Shown: positions 15,273 to 23,827 of the stretch, one piece after another | Layout: each line of letters starts with the position of its first letter | How positions within the stretch are numbered: the first letter of the stretch is position 1 | Assembly (NCBI RefSeq): GCF_943912325.1 | Contig: NZ_CALTTX010000024.1 | Coordinates: 1 to 35,606, forward strand | Length of the DNA stretch: 35,606 nt | Direction: 5' to 3' | From: an uncultured Microbacterium sp. | Lineage (GTDB): Bacteria > Actinomycetota > Actinomycetes > Actinomycetales > Microbacteriaceae | Translations under genes and position numbers: made by a program | Notes under the pieces: model-generated | Told to the model about the DNA's origin: nothing | What the model saw: the letters and a program-made list of their open reading frames with translations, nothing else | Database searches by the model: none

Positions 15273-18200
15273 ATGACTTACCCCCAGAACTCCGACGAAC
15301 CGGTCGCCCCGAGCCCGCGGTTCCCCGAGATCGAACTCGGTGTGCTCGCCGGCTGGCAGAGTGACGGCACGTTCCAGGCATCCATCGACAATCGAGCGGA
15401 TGCCGAAGAGTGGGTCTTCTACGATGGCCCGCCCTTTGCCAACGGGCTGCCCCACTACGGTCACCTGCTGACGGGCTACGCGAAAGACGTCTTCCCGCGT
15501 TTCCAGACGATGCGAGGCAAGAAGGTCGATCGCGTCTTCGGGTGGGACACGCACGGCCTTCCGGCCGAGCTCGAAGCGATGAAGCAGCTCGGCATCACCG
15601 AGACCGACGAGATCGAGCGCATGGGCATCGCGACCTTCAACGCGAAGGCGCGGGAATCGGTGCTCGAGTACACGCAGCAGTGGCAGGACTACGTCACGCG
15701 TCAAGCGCGCTGGGTCGACTTCGAGAACGGCTACAAGACCCTCGATTCCACGTACATGGAGTCCGTGCTCTGGGCGTTCAAGACCCTATACGACAAGGGC
15801 CTCGCCTACGAGGGCTATCGCGTGCTGCCCTACTGCTGGCGCGACCAGACGCCGCTCTCGGCCCATGAACTGCGCATGGACGACGACGTCTATCAGATGC
15901 GTCAAGACCCGTCGGTGACCGTCACCTTCCCGCTCGTCGGACAGAAGGCCGAATCCCTCGGCCTTACGGGCGTCCGCGCGCTCGCGTGGACGACGACTCC
16001 GTGGACGCTACCGACGAACCTCGCGCTCGCGGTCGGTCCCGAGATCGCTTACGCCGTTGTGCCGGCAGGCGCCGCGGGGGCGGCGGATGTCGCTGCGGGG
16101 GATGCCGAAGCTTCGGCATCCGCTCATCGCTATCTGCTCGCCCGCGATCTCGTCGGCAGCTACGCGAAGGATCTCGGTTATGCCTCGGCCGACGAGGCGA
16201 TCGAGGCGATCGAGCGCACGATCGCGGGCACGGAGCTCGCGGACGTCCACTACGACCGGCTCTTCGATTACTACGCGGATGCCGAGGCGTACGGCACGGC
16301 GACGTCGTGGCGCATCCTCGTAGACGATTACGTTTCGACGACCGACGGCACGGGAATCGTGCACCAGGCGCCTGCCTACGGTGAGGACGACAAGCGCGTC
16401 GCCGATGCCGCCGGCATCCCGACGATCGTCTCGCTCGACGACGGCGGCAAGTTCCTCCCCGCCGTGACGGATGTCGCGGGCGAGCTGTGGATGGACGCCA
16501 ACCGGCCGCTCATCCGCTTGCTGCGCGCCGAGGGCCGTCTGCTGCGTGAAGCCTCGTACGAGCACTCGTACCCGCACTGCTGGCGCTGCCGGAACCCCCT
16601 GATCTACAAGGCGGTTTCGAGCTGGTTCGTGCGCGTGACCGAGATCAAAGACGAGCTGCTCGCGAACAACGAAACCATCACGTGGGTGCCCGAGAACGTC
16701 AAGCACGGCCAGTTCGGCAAGTGGCTCGAGGGTGCGCGCGACTGGTCGATCAGTCGCAACCGCTACTGGGGCTCGCCGATCCCCGTGTGGCGAAGCGATG
16801 ACCCCGAGTATCCGCGCGTCGATGTTTACGGTTCGCTCGCCGATCTCGAGCGCGATTTCGGTCGCCTGCCGGCCGATGCCGAGGGCAATGTGGATCTGCA
16901 CCGGCCGTATATCGACGAGCTGACCCGCCCGAACCCCGACGACCCGACGGGCCGCTCGACGATGCGCCGGATCGACGACGTCTTCGACGTGTGGTTCGAT
17001 TCGGGATCGATGCCGTACGCGCAAGTGCACTACCCTTTCGAGAACCGCGAATGGTTCGACACGCACGCGCCCGCCGACTTCATCGTCGAGTACATCGGGC
17101 AGACGCGCGGCTGGTTCTACGTCATGCACGTGCTCTCGACGGCGCTGTTCAACCGCCCCGCGTTTACGGGCGTGTCGTGCCACGGCATCGTGCTCGGCAA
17201 CGACGGGTACAAGATGTCGAAATCGCTGCGGAACTACCCCGACGTGTCGGAGGTGTTCGATCGCGACGGGTCCGACGCGATGCGGTGGTTCCTCATGTCG
17301 AGCTCGGTGCTGCGCGGCGGCAACCTCGCCGTGACGGAAGAGGGGATCCGCGCGGGCGTCCGCGAGTTCTTGCTGCCGCTCTGGAACTCGTGGTACTTCT
17401 TCGCGACCTATGCGAATGCGTCGGGCGCCACCGGATACCAGGCCCGCTGGCGCACGGACTCGACCGACGTGCTCGACCGCTACATCCTCGCCCTGACGGG
17501 CGACCTCGTGCGCGACGTCGCGAGTGACCTCGAGGGCCTCGATTCGACGACCGCCGCGGCGCGCTTGCGCGATTTCGCCGAAGCTCTGACGAACTGGTAC
17601 ATCCGTCGTTCGCGCGATCGTTTCTGGGGCAACGCGGATGACGCTGACCCCGCCTCGACCGAGGCGTTCGACACGCTCTACACGGTGCTCGAGACACTCA
17701 CGCGCGTCGCGGCCCCGCTCGCGCCCCTCGTAACCGAGCGCGTGTGGCAGGGACTCACGGGTGGGCGGAGCGTCCACCTGACCGATTGGCCGGACGCCGA
17801 CGCCTTCGCGCCCGCCGAAGACATCCGTCAGGCGATGGATGCCGTGCGCGAAGTCTCGTCGGTCGCGAACGCGCTGCGCAAGCGCGAGGGCAAGCGCGTG
17901 CGGTTGCCGTTGCGTCTTTTGACGGCGGTGGTGACGGATGCCGAGGGTCTGGCGCAGTTCGAGGGCATTCTGCGCGACGAGCTCAACGTCAAGAGCGTCG
18001 ACTTCGTCGCGTTGGGCGACGGCACCGCGGCCGAGTTCGGCATCAGTCACCGCCTGCAGGTGAATGCCCGTGCGGCCGGACCGCGTCTCGGCAAGCAGGT
18101 GCAGCAGGCGATTCAGGCCGCGCGTGCGGGGGACTGGTCCGAGGTAAACGGCGTCGTCGTCGCCGGCGGGATCGCGCTCGAACCCGGCGAGTACGACCTC

Positions 18201-18611
18201 GTGCTCGAAACGGCCGGACGCCCCGAGGGCGAGGCGCTCGCGGTGTTGCCGTCGGGCGGGTTCGTGCTGCTCGACACCGTGACGACCCCCGAACTCGAGG
18301 CCGAGGGTCTCGCGCGCGACGTCATCCGTGCCGTGCAAGATACGCGCAAGGCCGCCGGCTTCGACGTCAGCGACCGGATCGAGCTTTCGCTCACGTTCGA
18401 CGATGCGGAGGATGCCGAAGCCGTGCGCTCCGCCTTCGAAACGGCGGGCGTCGCGGGCGAGACGCTCGCAACCGCGGCAGCGATCGACGGTGTGCCCGTC
18501 GTCGGCGAGCCGTCGCTTGCGGCCGAGTACGAAGCATCCATTCCCGCCAAGACATATGCCAACCGCGGTGCGCTCCGCGTTGCGGTTGCGCGGACGGGGA
18601 TGGCCGCATGA
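15273..18611 (+). CDS. ileS: Isoleucyl-tRNA synthetase (eukaryotic-like, IleRS2 type)
   Basis: This class I enzyme charges tRNA-Ile. At 1112 residues it is long, and its ATP-binding HIGH motif reads HYGH (61-64) within DGPPFANGLPHYGHLL, the form seen in the eukaryotic-like IleRS2 group rather than in Escherichia coli-type IleRS1. KMSKS is intact at 647-651. The CP1 editing insert lies between, with the TTPWTLPTN segment and YVSTTDGTGIVHQAPAYGEDD. WDTHGLPAE and GWDTHG-type segments and SRNRYWGSPIPVW are also standard. The IleRS2 group is associated with low sensitivity to mupirocin, which is family knowledge and not visible here. The gene is preceded by a T-box and overlaps folC by four bases. 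Confidence 0.97.
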   Translation: MTYPQNSDEPVAPSPRFPEIELGVLAGWQSDGTFQASIDNRADAEEWVFYDGPPFANGLPHYGHLLTGYAKDVFPRFQTMRGKKVDRVFGWDTHGLPAELEAMKQLGITETDEIERMGIATFNAKARESVLEYTQQWQDYVTRQARWVDFENGYKTLDSTYMESVLWAFKTLYDKGLAYEGYRVLPYCWRDQTPLSAHELRMDDDVYQMRQDPSVTVTFPLVGQKAESLGLTGVRALAWTTTPWTLPTNLALAVGPEIAYAVVPAGAAGAADVAAGDAEASASAHRYLLARDLVGSYAKDLGYASADEAIEAIERTIAGTELADVHYDRLFDYYADAEAYGTATSWRILVDDYVSTTDGTGIVHQAPAYGEDDKRVADAAGIPTIVSLDDGGKFLPAVTDVAGELWMDANRPLIRLLRAEGRLLREASYEHSYPHCWRCRNPLIYKAVSSWFVRVTEIKDELLANNETITWVPENVKHGQFGKWLEGARDWSISRNRYWGSPIPVWRSDDPEYPRVDVYGSLADLERDFGRLPADAEGNVDLHRPYIDELTRPNPDDPTGRSTMRRIDDVFDVWFDSGSMPYAQVHYPFENREWFDTHAPADFIVEYIGQTRGWFYVMHVLSTALFNRPAFTGVSCHGIVLGNDGYKMSKSLRNYPDVSEVFDRDGSDAMRWFLMSSSVLRGGNLAVTEEGIRAGVREFLLPLWNSWYFFATYANASGATGYQARWRTDSTDVLDRYILALTGDLVRDVASDLEGLDSTTAAARLRDFAEALTNWYIRRSRDRFWGNADDADPASTEAFDTLYTVLETLTRVAAPLAPLVTERVWQGLTGGRSVHLTDWPDADAFAPAEDIRQAMDAVREVSSVANALRKREGKRVRLPLRLLTAVVTDAEGLAQFEGILRDELNVKSVDFVALGDGTAAEFGISHRLQVNARAAGPRLGKQVQQAIQAARAGDWSEVNGVVVAGGIALEPGEYDLVLETAGRPEGEALAVLPSGGFVLLDTVTTPELEAEGLARDVIRAVQDTRKAAGFDVSDRIELSLTFDDAEDAEAVRSAFETAGVAGETLATAAAIDGVPVVGEPSLAAEYEASIPAKTYANRGALRVAVARTGMAA

Positions 18612-19990
18612 GCGATCGCGAACGGGCCGACGGCGTCTATGCGGCGCTGCTCGAGCGCATGGGGGAGCAGTGGGTGCAGCCGCGCGTCGAGCGCACGCGC
18701 CGCGTGCTCGATCTGCTCGGCGAGCCGCAACGTGCGTACCGCGTCGTGCACGTGACGGGCACGAACGGCAAGACGTCGACGAGCCGCATGATCGAGTCGA
18801 TCGTGCGCGCCCACGGACTGCGCACCGGTCTCTTCACGAGCCCACACCTCGTGCGCTTCACCGAGCGCATCGTGATCGACGGCGAGCCCATCGATGATGC
18901 GTTGATCGCTGACGCGTGGGAAGAGATCGAACCGATCATCGCGCTCGTCGACGCCGAGCTCGCGGCTACGGGCGACGCCGCGCTGACCTACTTCGAACTG
19001 CTCACGGTGCTCGCGTTCGTCGCGTTCGCGGATGCGCCCGTCGATGTCGCCGTGATCGAGGTGGGCATGGGCGGGTCGTGGGATTCGACCAACACCGCCG
19101 ACGGTGACGTCGCCGTGATCGGCCCGATCGCGATGGACCACGCCGATCGCCTCGGGCATACGATCACCGAGATCGCGCGCGTCAAGTCCGGGATCATCAA
19201 GCCCGGCGCCCGTGTCGTTTCGGCCGAGCAGACCGCAGACGCCGCGGCCGTGCTGCGCGCCCGAGCAGACGAGGTCGGTGCGACGCTCTACGTAGAGCCC
19301 GAGCAGTTCGCCCTGACGGACGACCGTGTCGCGGTCGGCGGTCAGGTCATCTCGGTGCGCGGCATCGCGGGCACATACGACTCCGTCCCCCTACCGCTGC
19401 ATGGCGCGCACCAGGCACACAACGCTGCCCTCGCGATCGCCGCTGTCGAGGCGCTCATCGGCGAAGGCGAACAGCCGATCGTCGAGGCGTTGCTCGTCGA
19501 GGGCCTCGCGCAGGTGCTCTCGCCCGGGCGCATGCAGCTCATCGGTACCCTGCCGACCGTCGTGGTCGACGCAGCGCACAATCCGCACGGCGCGCACGCT
19601 CTTGCGGCCGCTCTCCCGCAGGCGTTCGACGCGGGCGAGTGGGGCCTCATCGTCGGCGTGCTCGGCGATAAGGACGCCGCGGGGATCCTCCGCGAGCTCG
19701 CGGGCGTCGCGAAACGGGTCTTTGTCACGGCACCCGATTCCGACCGCGCGAGCGACCCCGAGCAGCTCGCCGACGTCGCTGAAGACCTCGGCTTGTCGGT
19801 CAGCGTGCACCCCGACCTCGAAGACGCCGCCGCGACGGCACGCGCGTGGGCGCAGAGCGACGACGACGAAGGGCCGCGCCGAGGCATCCTGATCGCCGGC
19901 TCCGTCGTGCTCGCGGGCGAGGCTATTGCGCTTGCGCGGGCCGACGGCTGGCTCGTGCCCCTCGATGCGACGGGTGGCGCAGACGCGTGA
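18608..19990 (+). CDS. folC: Bifunctional folylpolyglutamate synthase / dihydrofolate synthase
   Basis: FolC joins glutamate to dihydropteroate and then extends folates with more glutamates in the cytoplasm. The 460-residue protein has the Mur-ligase-like P-loop HVTGTNGKTSTSRM (Gly51-Thr56 region), TSPHLVRFTERI, the Mg-binding EVGMGGSWDSTN, GPIAMDHADRLG and a C-terminal DAAHNPHGA, all in family order. Its ATG overlaps the ileS stop and its own stop overlaps the next start (ATGA in both cases), so ileS, folC and the DUF4233 gene should be one translationally coupled unit. Confidence 0.96.
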   Translation: MSDRERADGVYAALLERMGEQWVQPRVERTRRVLDLLGEPQRAYRVVHVTGTNGKTSTSRMIESIVRAHGLRTGLFTSPHLVRFTERIVIDGEPIDDALIADAWEEIEPIIALVDAELAATGDAALTYFELLTVLAFVAFADAPVDVAVIEVGMGGSWDSTNTADGDVAVIGPIAMDHADRLGHTITEIARVKSGIIKPGARVVSAEQTADAAAVLRARADEVGATLYVEPEQFALTDDRVAVGGQVISVRGIAGTYDSVPLPLHGAHQAHNAALAIAAVEALIGEGEQPIVEALLVEGLAQVLSPGRMQLIGTLPTVVVDAAHNPHGAHALAAALPQAFDAGEWGLIVGVLGDKDAAGILRELAGVAKRVFVTAPDSDRASDPEQLADVAEDLGLSVSVHPDLEDAAATARAWAQSDDDEGPRRGILIAGSVVLAGEAIALARADGWLVPLDATGGADA

Positions 19991-20373
19991 TGACGGACTC
20001 ACCACGGCCGATTCGCCCGCCGCGGCGCCTGGCCGACAAGCTCGGTTCTGTCGTGCTCGGCTTCGAAGCCCTGATCGTCTTTCTCGGCGGGCTCGTCATC
20101 TATGGGCTGAAGGCACTCCCCGGCGGAATTCCGGATTGGTGGGGAATCGTCGCCGGCGTCGTCGTCGCCGTCGCGATGGTTGCGACGGCGCGTTTCGTGC
20201 AGAAGCCCGCGGGTGCTTTTGTTGGGTGGATGCTTCAGCTCATCGTGCTCGCGTCGGCACTGCTCGTGCCGGCGATGGCGCTCGTCGTGCTGATTTTCGG
20301 AGGAATGTGGGTGTACGCCCGCGTGCAAGGTCCCAGAATCGAGGCGCGAATGGCCGCCTCGGAAGGAGAATGA
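19990..20373 (+). CDS. DUF4233 small membrane protein
   Basis: The 127-residue protein has a basic N-terminus (RPIRPPRRLADKLG) and about four hydrophobic segments: VVLGFEALIVFLGGLVIYGL, WWGIVAGVVVAVAMVA, GWMLQLIVLASALL and PAMALVVLIFGGMWVY. It matches the actinobacterial DUF4233 family, which regularly lies between folC and ndk as it does here. The function is unknown. It overlaps the folC stop by one base and ends one base before ndk. Confidence 0.9.
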   Translation: MTDSPRPIRPPRRLADKLGSVVLGFEALIVFLGGLVIYGLKALPGGIPDWWGIVAGVVVAVAMVATARFVQKPAGAFVGWMLQLIVLASALLVPAMALVVLIFGGMWVYARVQGPRIEARMAASEGE

Positions 20374-20374
20374 C

Positions 20375-20788
20375 ATGACCGTCGAACAGACCCTGGTGCT
20401 CGTCAAGCCGGACGGCGTCGCCCGCGGACTCACCGGTGAGATCCTCGCGCGCATCGAGCGCAAGGGCTACGCGCTCGTCGACCTCAAACTGGTCGAGCCC
20501 GACCGCGAAACGCTCGAGCGTCACTACGCCGAGCACGAGGGCAAGCCGTTCTACGAGCCGCTGCTCGAGTTCATGATGTCGGGACCCGTTGTGGCGATTC
20601 GCCTCGCGGGTAACCGGGTCATCGAGGGCTTCCGTTCCCTCGCCGGCACGACTGATCCGACGACCGCGGCGCCCGGAACGATCCGGGGCGACCTCGGCCG
20701 CGACTGGGGTCTCGCGGTGCAGCAGAACCTCGTGCACGGTTCCGACAGCCCCGAATCGGCTGCGCGCGAGCTCGCGATCTGGTTCTGA
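20375..20788 (+). CDS. ndk: Nucleoside diphosphate kinase
   Basis: Ndk transfers the gamma-phosphate of ATP to other nucleoside diphosphates through a phosphohistidine. All 137 residues fit the family: TLVLVKPDGVARGL at the start, HYAEHEGKPFYEPLLEFMMSGPVVA, and the active-site histidine His121 in NLVHGSDSPESA. GAAGGAGA lies directly before the ATG. It is the last gene of the ileS-folC-DUF4233-ndk run and converges with the accessory operon, only 14 bases from its end. Confidence 0.97.
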   Translation: MTVEQTLVLVKPDGVARGLTGEILARIERKGYALVDLKLVEPDRETLERHYAEHEGKPFYEPLLEFMMSGPVVAIRLAGNRVIEGFRSLAGTTDPTTAAPGTIRGDLGRDWGLAVQQNLVHGSDSPESAARELAIWF

Positions 20789-20802
20789 GGTCGGGCGTTC
20801 GC

Positions 20803-21285
20803 TCAGCGGAGCGCGGCGAGCTCTTCGCGCGTGAGGTAGAGGCTCTTCCCACCGCTCTGGACAGCCTTGCCGAGCCCGAGTTCTTTCACGGAGCTCGGAA
20901 TCTCGAGCAGGCTGCCGAAGGACTCGTCTCGCGCTTGGTAGAACGAGAGCGTCACGTAGTCGGCGCGCTGTGTGTCGAAGTTGTCGGCGATCGTCCGCAC
21001 CGTGAGGTCGACGATCTCGTTATCGAGTCGATCGGCCTTCAGCGCAACGCTGACACTGAGTGTCTTGTCGAAGCCGCTCTGGCCGCCGGTCCCGCGAGCA
21101 GCGACGATCTCGGGCGACGTATTCTCGAGGGCGCTGACGATGGATTCGCCGTCGCTCTCGCCGGTGCGAAAGCTGCACCCGGAGAGCAGCAGCGTCAGCG
21201 CGGCGAGGGCGGCCGCGGCCCCGAGCCCTGCGCGCCGCCGCCGGCGCATCGAGATCGTTCGGGTTTGCTGCACCATGGAAGTCAC
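20803..21285 (-). CDS. Lipoprotein, last gene of the ESX-like cassette (candidate immunity factor)
   Basis: The 160-residue protein has an arginine-rich N-terminus (MRRRRR at about 13-18), a hydrophobic segment and the lipobox LLLSGC near residues 32-37, so it should be anchored on the outer face of the membrane. The mature domain of about 120 residues mixes strands and helices (KTLSVSVALKAD, DLTVRTIADNFD, YVTLSFYQARDESF) with no known motif that I recognise. The GTG at 21285 overlaps the stop of the preceding gene (GTGA), so it is coupled to the cassette; ATG 21276 is an alternative. Because it follows a putative secreted lipase gene, a protective role at the cell surface is a reasonable but unproven inference. 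Confidence 0.72.
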   Translation of the reverse strand: MTSMVQQTRTISMRRRRRAGLGAAAALAALTLLLSGCSFRTGESDGESIVSALENTSPEIVAARGTGGQSGFDKTLSVSVALKADRLDNEIVDLTVRTIADNFDTQRADYVTLSFYQARDESFGSLLEIPSSVKELGLGKAVQSGGKSLYLTREELAALR

Positions 21286-21578
21286 GATTCTCCGAACGCG
21301 CGTGCACCCGAGAGGTCGGCCTGGTCGTACACCGACGCGATCGACTCGAGGGCCGTTGCGTTGCTGCGAAGCGACTGCGCGTGAGTGAGGGTCGTCTGGC
21401 GTGCGCGCTGCAACTCACGCACCGCCGCATCGGAGGCCTCACCGCTCGTCGTCGCGCGTAGCGCGGCGATGCCGTCGGCCAGGTCGCTCGCGCGGTCTTC
21501 GAGACCCTGTGCGCGGTCATTGAGCGACTTCTCGGCATCCATCATCGCTCCGAGCGAAACATCGATGCGATCGAACAT
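21282..21578 (-). CDS. Small helical ESX/WXG100-like protein with a YxxxD tail motif
   Basis: The 98-residue product is almost entirely helical and lacks a signal peptide. Two long helices (about 5-42 and 50-82) are separated by ATTSGEAS, where a WXG turn would be; Trp is missing. After the second helix comes VYDQAD, which fits the YxxxD/E signal of ESX (type VII) substrates at the expected place. It starts at ATG 21578 after AGGAG and overlaps the lipoprotein gene. Size, fold pattern, tail motif and neighbours suggest a partner or co-secreted protein for the adjacent hydrolase. No specific family name can be given from sequence alone. Confidence 0.72.
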   Translation of the reverse strand: MFDRIDVSLGAMMDAEKSLNDRAQGLEDRASDLADGIAALRATTSGEASDAAVRELQRARQTTLTHAQSLRSNATALESIASVYDQADLSGARAFGES

Positions 21579-21605
21579 GTTCGGACTCCTGTCGTACGTC
21601 GAAGG

Positions 21606-21965
21606 TCAGAGCCCGCGGCTGTCTCGGGTCAATTGACGCGCCAGCGGTGAATCGCTCCCGAAGCGCTCGCTGACGAGCGCGATGGCAGCGGCGCGCGCCG
21701 CTGCTTGCGCTTCGTCGATGACGAGCGTGACCTGCTGTCCCAAGTCGTCTCCCGGACGCGCGGAGGAGTCGATGCGCACGTCCACGATGGTCCCGTCAGG
21801 AGTTGCCGTGACCGCGATGTCTCCGCGCGCGGACTGCGCCGTCACCCGCAACGCGCGAAGCTCATCGATGCTCGAGACGAGTTGCTCGCGGCTGAGTGCG
21901 GCCGCTGCAACCTGGGCATCAAGGCGTGCATGCGCCGCGCTGATACGGGCTTCGAGATTACTCAT
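21606..21965 (-). CDS. YbaB/EbfC-like small protein in the ESX-like cassette
   Basis: The 119-residue protein shows a helix (MSNLEARISAAHARLDAQVAAA), then strands with SARGDIAVTATPDGTIVDVRID, then a long C-terminal helix (LGQQVTLVIDEAQAAARAAAIALVSERF). That order, and the central G-I/V-V-V-x-I type strands, resemble YbaB/EbfC proteins. YbaB-like proteins are frequent in actinobacterial ESX loci, where they are thought to act as chaperones or accessory factors rather than nucleoid proteins. It lies 30 bases after the hydrolase gene and 27 before the next. The family assignment is by pattern and needs a profile search. Confidence 0.68.
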   Translation of the reverse strand: MSNLEARISAAHARLDAQVAAAALSREQLVSSIDELRALRVTAQSARGDIAVTATPDGTIVDVRIDSSARPGDDLGQQVTLVIDEAQAAARAAAIALVSERFGSDSPLARQLTRDSRGL

Positions 21966-21995
21966 GACGATTACCCCCGAGCGTTCTGGCCGTGG

Positions 21996-23492
21996 TCATT
22001 CGCTCGCCCTTCCTACGTAGACGCTATCAACCCGACCACCGAGCAGGGTGTTCCAGTCCGTTCGAGTCTGGCCGCCCTGGTCGTAGAACTGCTGGAGTGA
22101 CGCCTCGTACGGTGCGGACCCGTGCGCACCTCCGGGCATAACGATCCAGTCGACGTTGCTGTTGGGCGTCGCGCCGTCGAGCTTGGGGACGACGTCGTAC
22201 TGATGCTCGACCTGCATGACGGGTATTGATGAGGGAATGTCGAAGCGATCGATAGGCGAGCCGTTCGTGACGACGCCGACGGTGTTGTACGGGCTGTTCC
22301 GGTCGGCGGCCAGGTTGCCCGCCATGATGCCGCCCTGGCTGAAGCCGGAATACACGACGTCGGAACCGGGCGGAACTCCAGCGTCGCGCATCGCGTCCAT
22401 CACAGCGCGCTCGTACTGCGTGCGAAAGACGGGGTTGTCCATGAGCATGAGGGCGATGTTCGAATCGAGGTCGTTCATCGCGCCCGCGTCTCGAATCGAG
22501 TCCATGGCATCCTGTCCCATGATTCCCGACAGCGCGTTCCAATCCTGCGTAGACGGAAGGTTCACGAGCGTGTAGGTCGAACCATCCGGCCGAGTAATGG
22601 TCGAGACGCTGATGTTCGTGCTGCCCGATCCGCCGAGACTGTCGACGAGACCGTTGCGATGGATGAGGTCGACGGGAGACGTGATTTCGCCCTGCTGCAT
22701 GAGCTCGTCGTAGGCTTTCGGATCCGCCGCCTCGGAAGGATCCAATTCGCGAACGGAGGGGTCATTCTTTCCGAGATCGCCGAGTCCGGTGGCGATCAGC
22801 GCAGCGATCGGGCCGCCCGTCAGCAGTGCGATGGCGGGGAGCATCCGTGAAACGAGGTCGAGAAGATCGCGCGCCGCGGCTTCGATCAACGGGGCGAGCT
22901 CCTCGAGAAGCGCGCCGAATTGGCCGATGGCGGTGATGATCGACGAGACAAGATCCCGACCGAGCTCGACGACATCCCATGCGGCGTCGGCGAAGTCCCT
23001 GATCTGGTCGGCCTTCTCGAACGGGTTGAGCGTAAAGCTGAACAGGGAGTCCCACAGGCGGGACAGCGACGAGAGCAAGCCGCAAATGGATTCGCGCACG
23101 GCGCGGACGATCGTGCCAGCGAGATCGATCGCTGCCGCTGTCGCGCTCGTCCAGTCCTCGGCGTCCTGCAAGAACTCGCGAGTATCACGGTGGCGCTCCT
23201 GAAGCGCACGAATCGATCGTCCCTGAAGCTCGTCAAGGTTTGCGAGAGCTCCGTGCAGCGCAGTGATGGTGTCGGCGATGTCGCGCGAGGCGTCGTGCCA
23301 GACCAAGGCGTCCGCCGTGACCCCGGAGGGATCTCCCGTGAGTTCGTCGAACCAGTCCTGCAGAGGGGAGACGTATTTGAGTGCGAGCCCCGCGATTCCG
23401 GGGATGGACGCGCAACCGTCGACCGCATATTGAGGCGCGTCACCGGCCCAGCTGCCGGATCGAAGCTGACCACAAACCGACTGGACGCTCAC
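21996..23492 (-). CDS. Putative type VII-secreted alpha/beta-hydrolase (lipase/esterase-like) effector
   Basis: The 498-residue protein has no signal peptide. The N-terminal half (about 1-235) is helical: DELTGDPSGVTADALVWHDA (49-68) matches the L-x-GDP-x-x-V...W segment common at the start of actinobacterial ESX-exported proteins, and further amphipathic helices and a hydrophobic stretch (220-240) follow. The C-terminal half (about 275-490) is a serine hydrolase: the nucleophile elbow GFSQGG gives Ser385, YDVVP gives Asp433 and GGAHGS gives His457, in the order and spacing of a lipase triad. This resembles the PE-PPE/cutinase-like hydrolases more than a classical secreted lipase. The GTG at 23492 overlaps the preceding stop (GTGA). 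Substrate and target are unknown; membrane phospholipids are a guess. Confidence 0.75.
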   Translation of the reverse strand: MSVQSVCGQLRSGSWAGDAPQYAVDGCASIPGIAGLALKYVSPLQDWFDELTGDPSGVTADALVWHDASRDIADTITALHGALANLDELQGRSIRALQERHRDTREFLQDAEDWTSATAAAIDLAGTIVRAVRESICGLLSSLSRLWDSLFSFTLNPFEKADQIRDFADAAWDVVELGRDLVSSIITAIGQFGALLEELAPLIEAAARDLLDLVSRMLPAIALLTGGPIAALIATGLGDLGKNDPSVRELDPSEAADPKAYDELMQQGEITSPVDLIHRNGLVDSLGGSGSTNISVSTITRPDGSTYTLVNLPSTQDWNALSGIMGQDAMDSIRDAGAMNDLDSNIALMLMDNPVFRTQYERAVMDAMRDAGVPPGSDVVYSGFSQGGIMAGNLAADRNSPYNTVGVVTNGSPIDRFDIPSSIPVMQVEHQYDVVPKLDGATPNSNVDWIVMPGGAHGSAPYEASLQQFYDQGGQTRTDWNTLLGGRVDSVYVGRASE

Positions 23493-23827
23493 GGGTGGTT
23501 CCCCTCGCCCAGCGACGGGTCGATCGCATCGAGCTTCGCCGCGGCCTCGGACTCGATCGTCGTGAAGGTGTCGATGACGGACGTTGTCGCCTTTGCCATC
23601 TGGCGCAAGAGGTCTGTGCTGGCGGCCAGGGTCTTCGCCGACTGCGCGCACATGGTCGCGACGGCGCCCCCGAGCACTCCGCCAGCCAGCAGACCCAATG
23701 AACTCGTGGGGTTCGCGGCGCTCAGACGCGAACCCGTCCGCGCGAGATCGTCAGCGGCAGAGCCCAGCTTTTGTCCGTGATCCTGCAGAACCTCGCCGTC
23801 CAGCACGATGCGTGTTCGGGTTACCAC
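23489..23827 (-). CDS. Small helical ESX-like protein, first gene of the cassette
   Basis: About 112 residues, mostly helical: a short N-terminal strand, a helix (GEVLQDHGQKLGSAADDLARTGSRL), a hydrophobic Gly-rich middle (SLGLLAGGVLGGAVATM) and a second long helix ending in DTFTTIESEAAAKLD. FTTIE could be an aromatic variant of the YxxxE export signal. No WXG motif is present. GTG 23827 was chosen because AAAGGAG lies 7 bases upstream; GTG 23833 would be only one base from that site. It is the first gene of the leftward operon and overlaps the hydrolase start, so it probably pairs with the N-terminal region of that protein. Confidence 0.68.
   Translation of the reverse strand: MVTRTRIVLDGEVLQDHGQKLGSAADDLARTGSRLSAANPTSSLGLLAGGVLGGAVATMCAQSAKTLAASTDLLRQMAKATTSVIDTFTTIESEAAAKLDAIDPSLGEGNHP

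Noticed and set aside
16008..18338. Long leftward open frame of 776 codons opposite ileS
   Set aside because: Antisense shadow of ileS with an Arg/His/Val-rich, motif-free product.
17744..19990. Long rightward frame that appears to fuse the ileS 3' end to folC
   Set aside because: Only the part from 18608 encodes FolC; the upstream part is an out-of-frame reading of ileS, and folC starts at the ATGA overlap.
21606..21965. The YbaB-like protein as the housekeeping nucleoid protein partnered with recR
   Set aside because: No dnaX or recR gene is adjacent, and it is embedded in the ESX-like operon, so a cassette-specific role is more likely.
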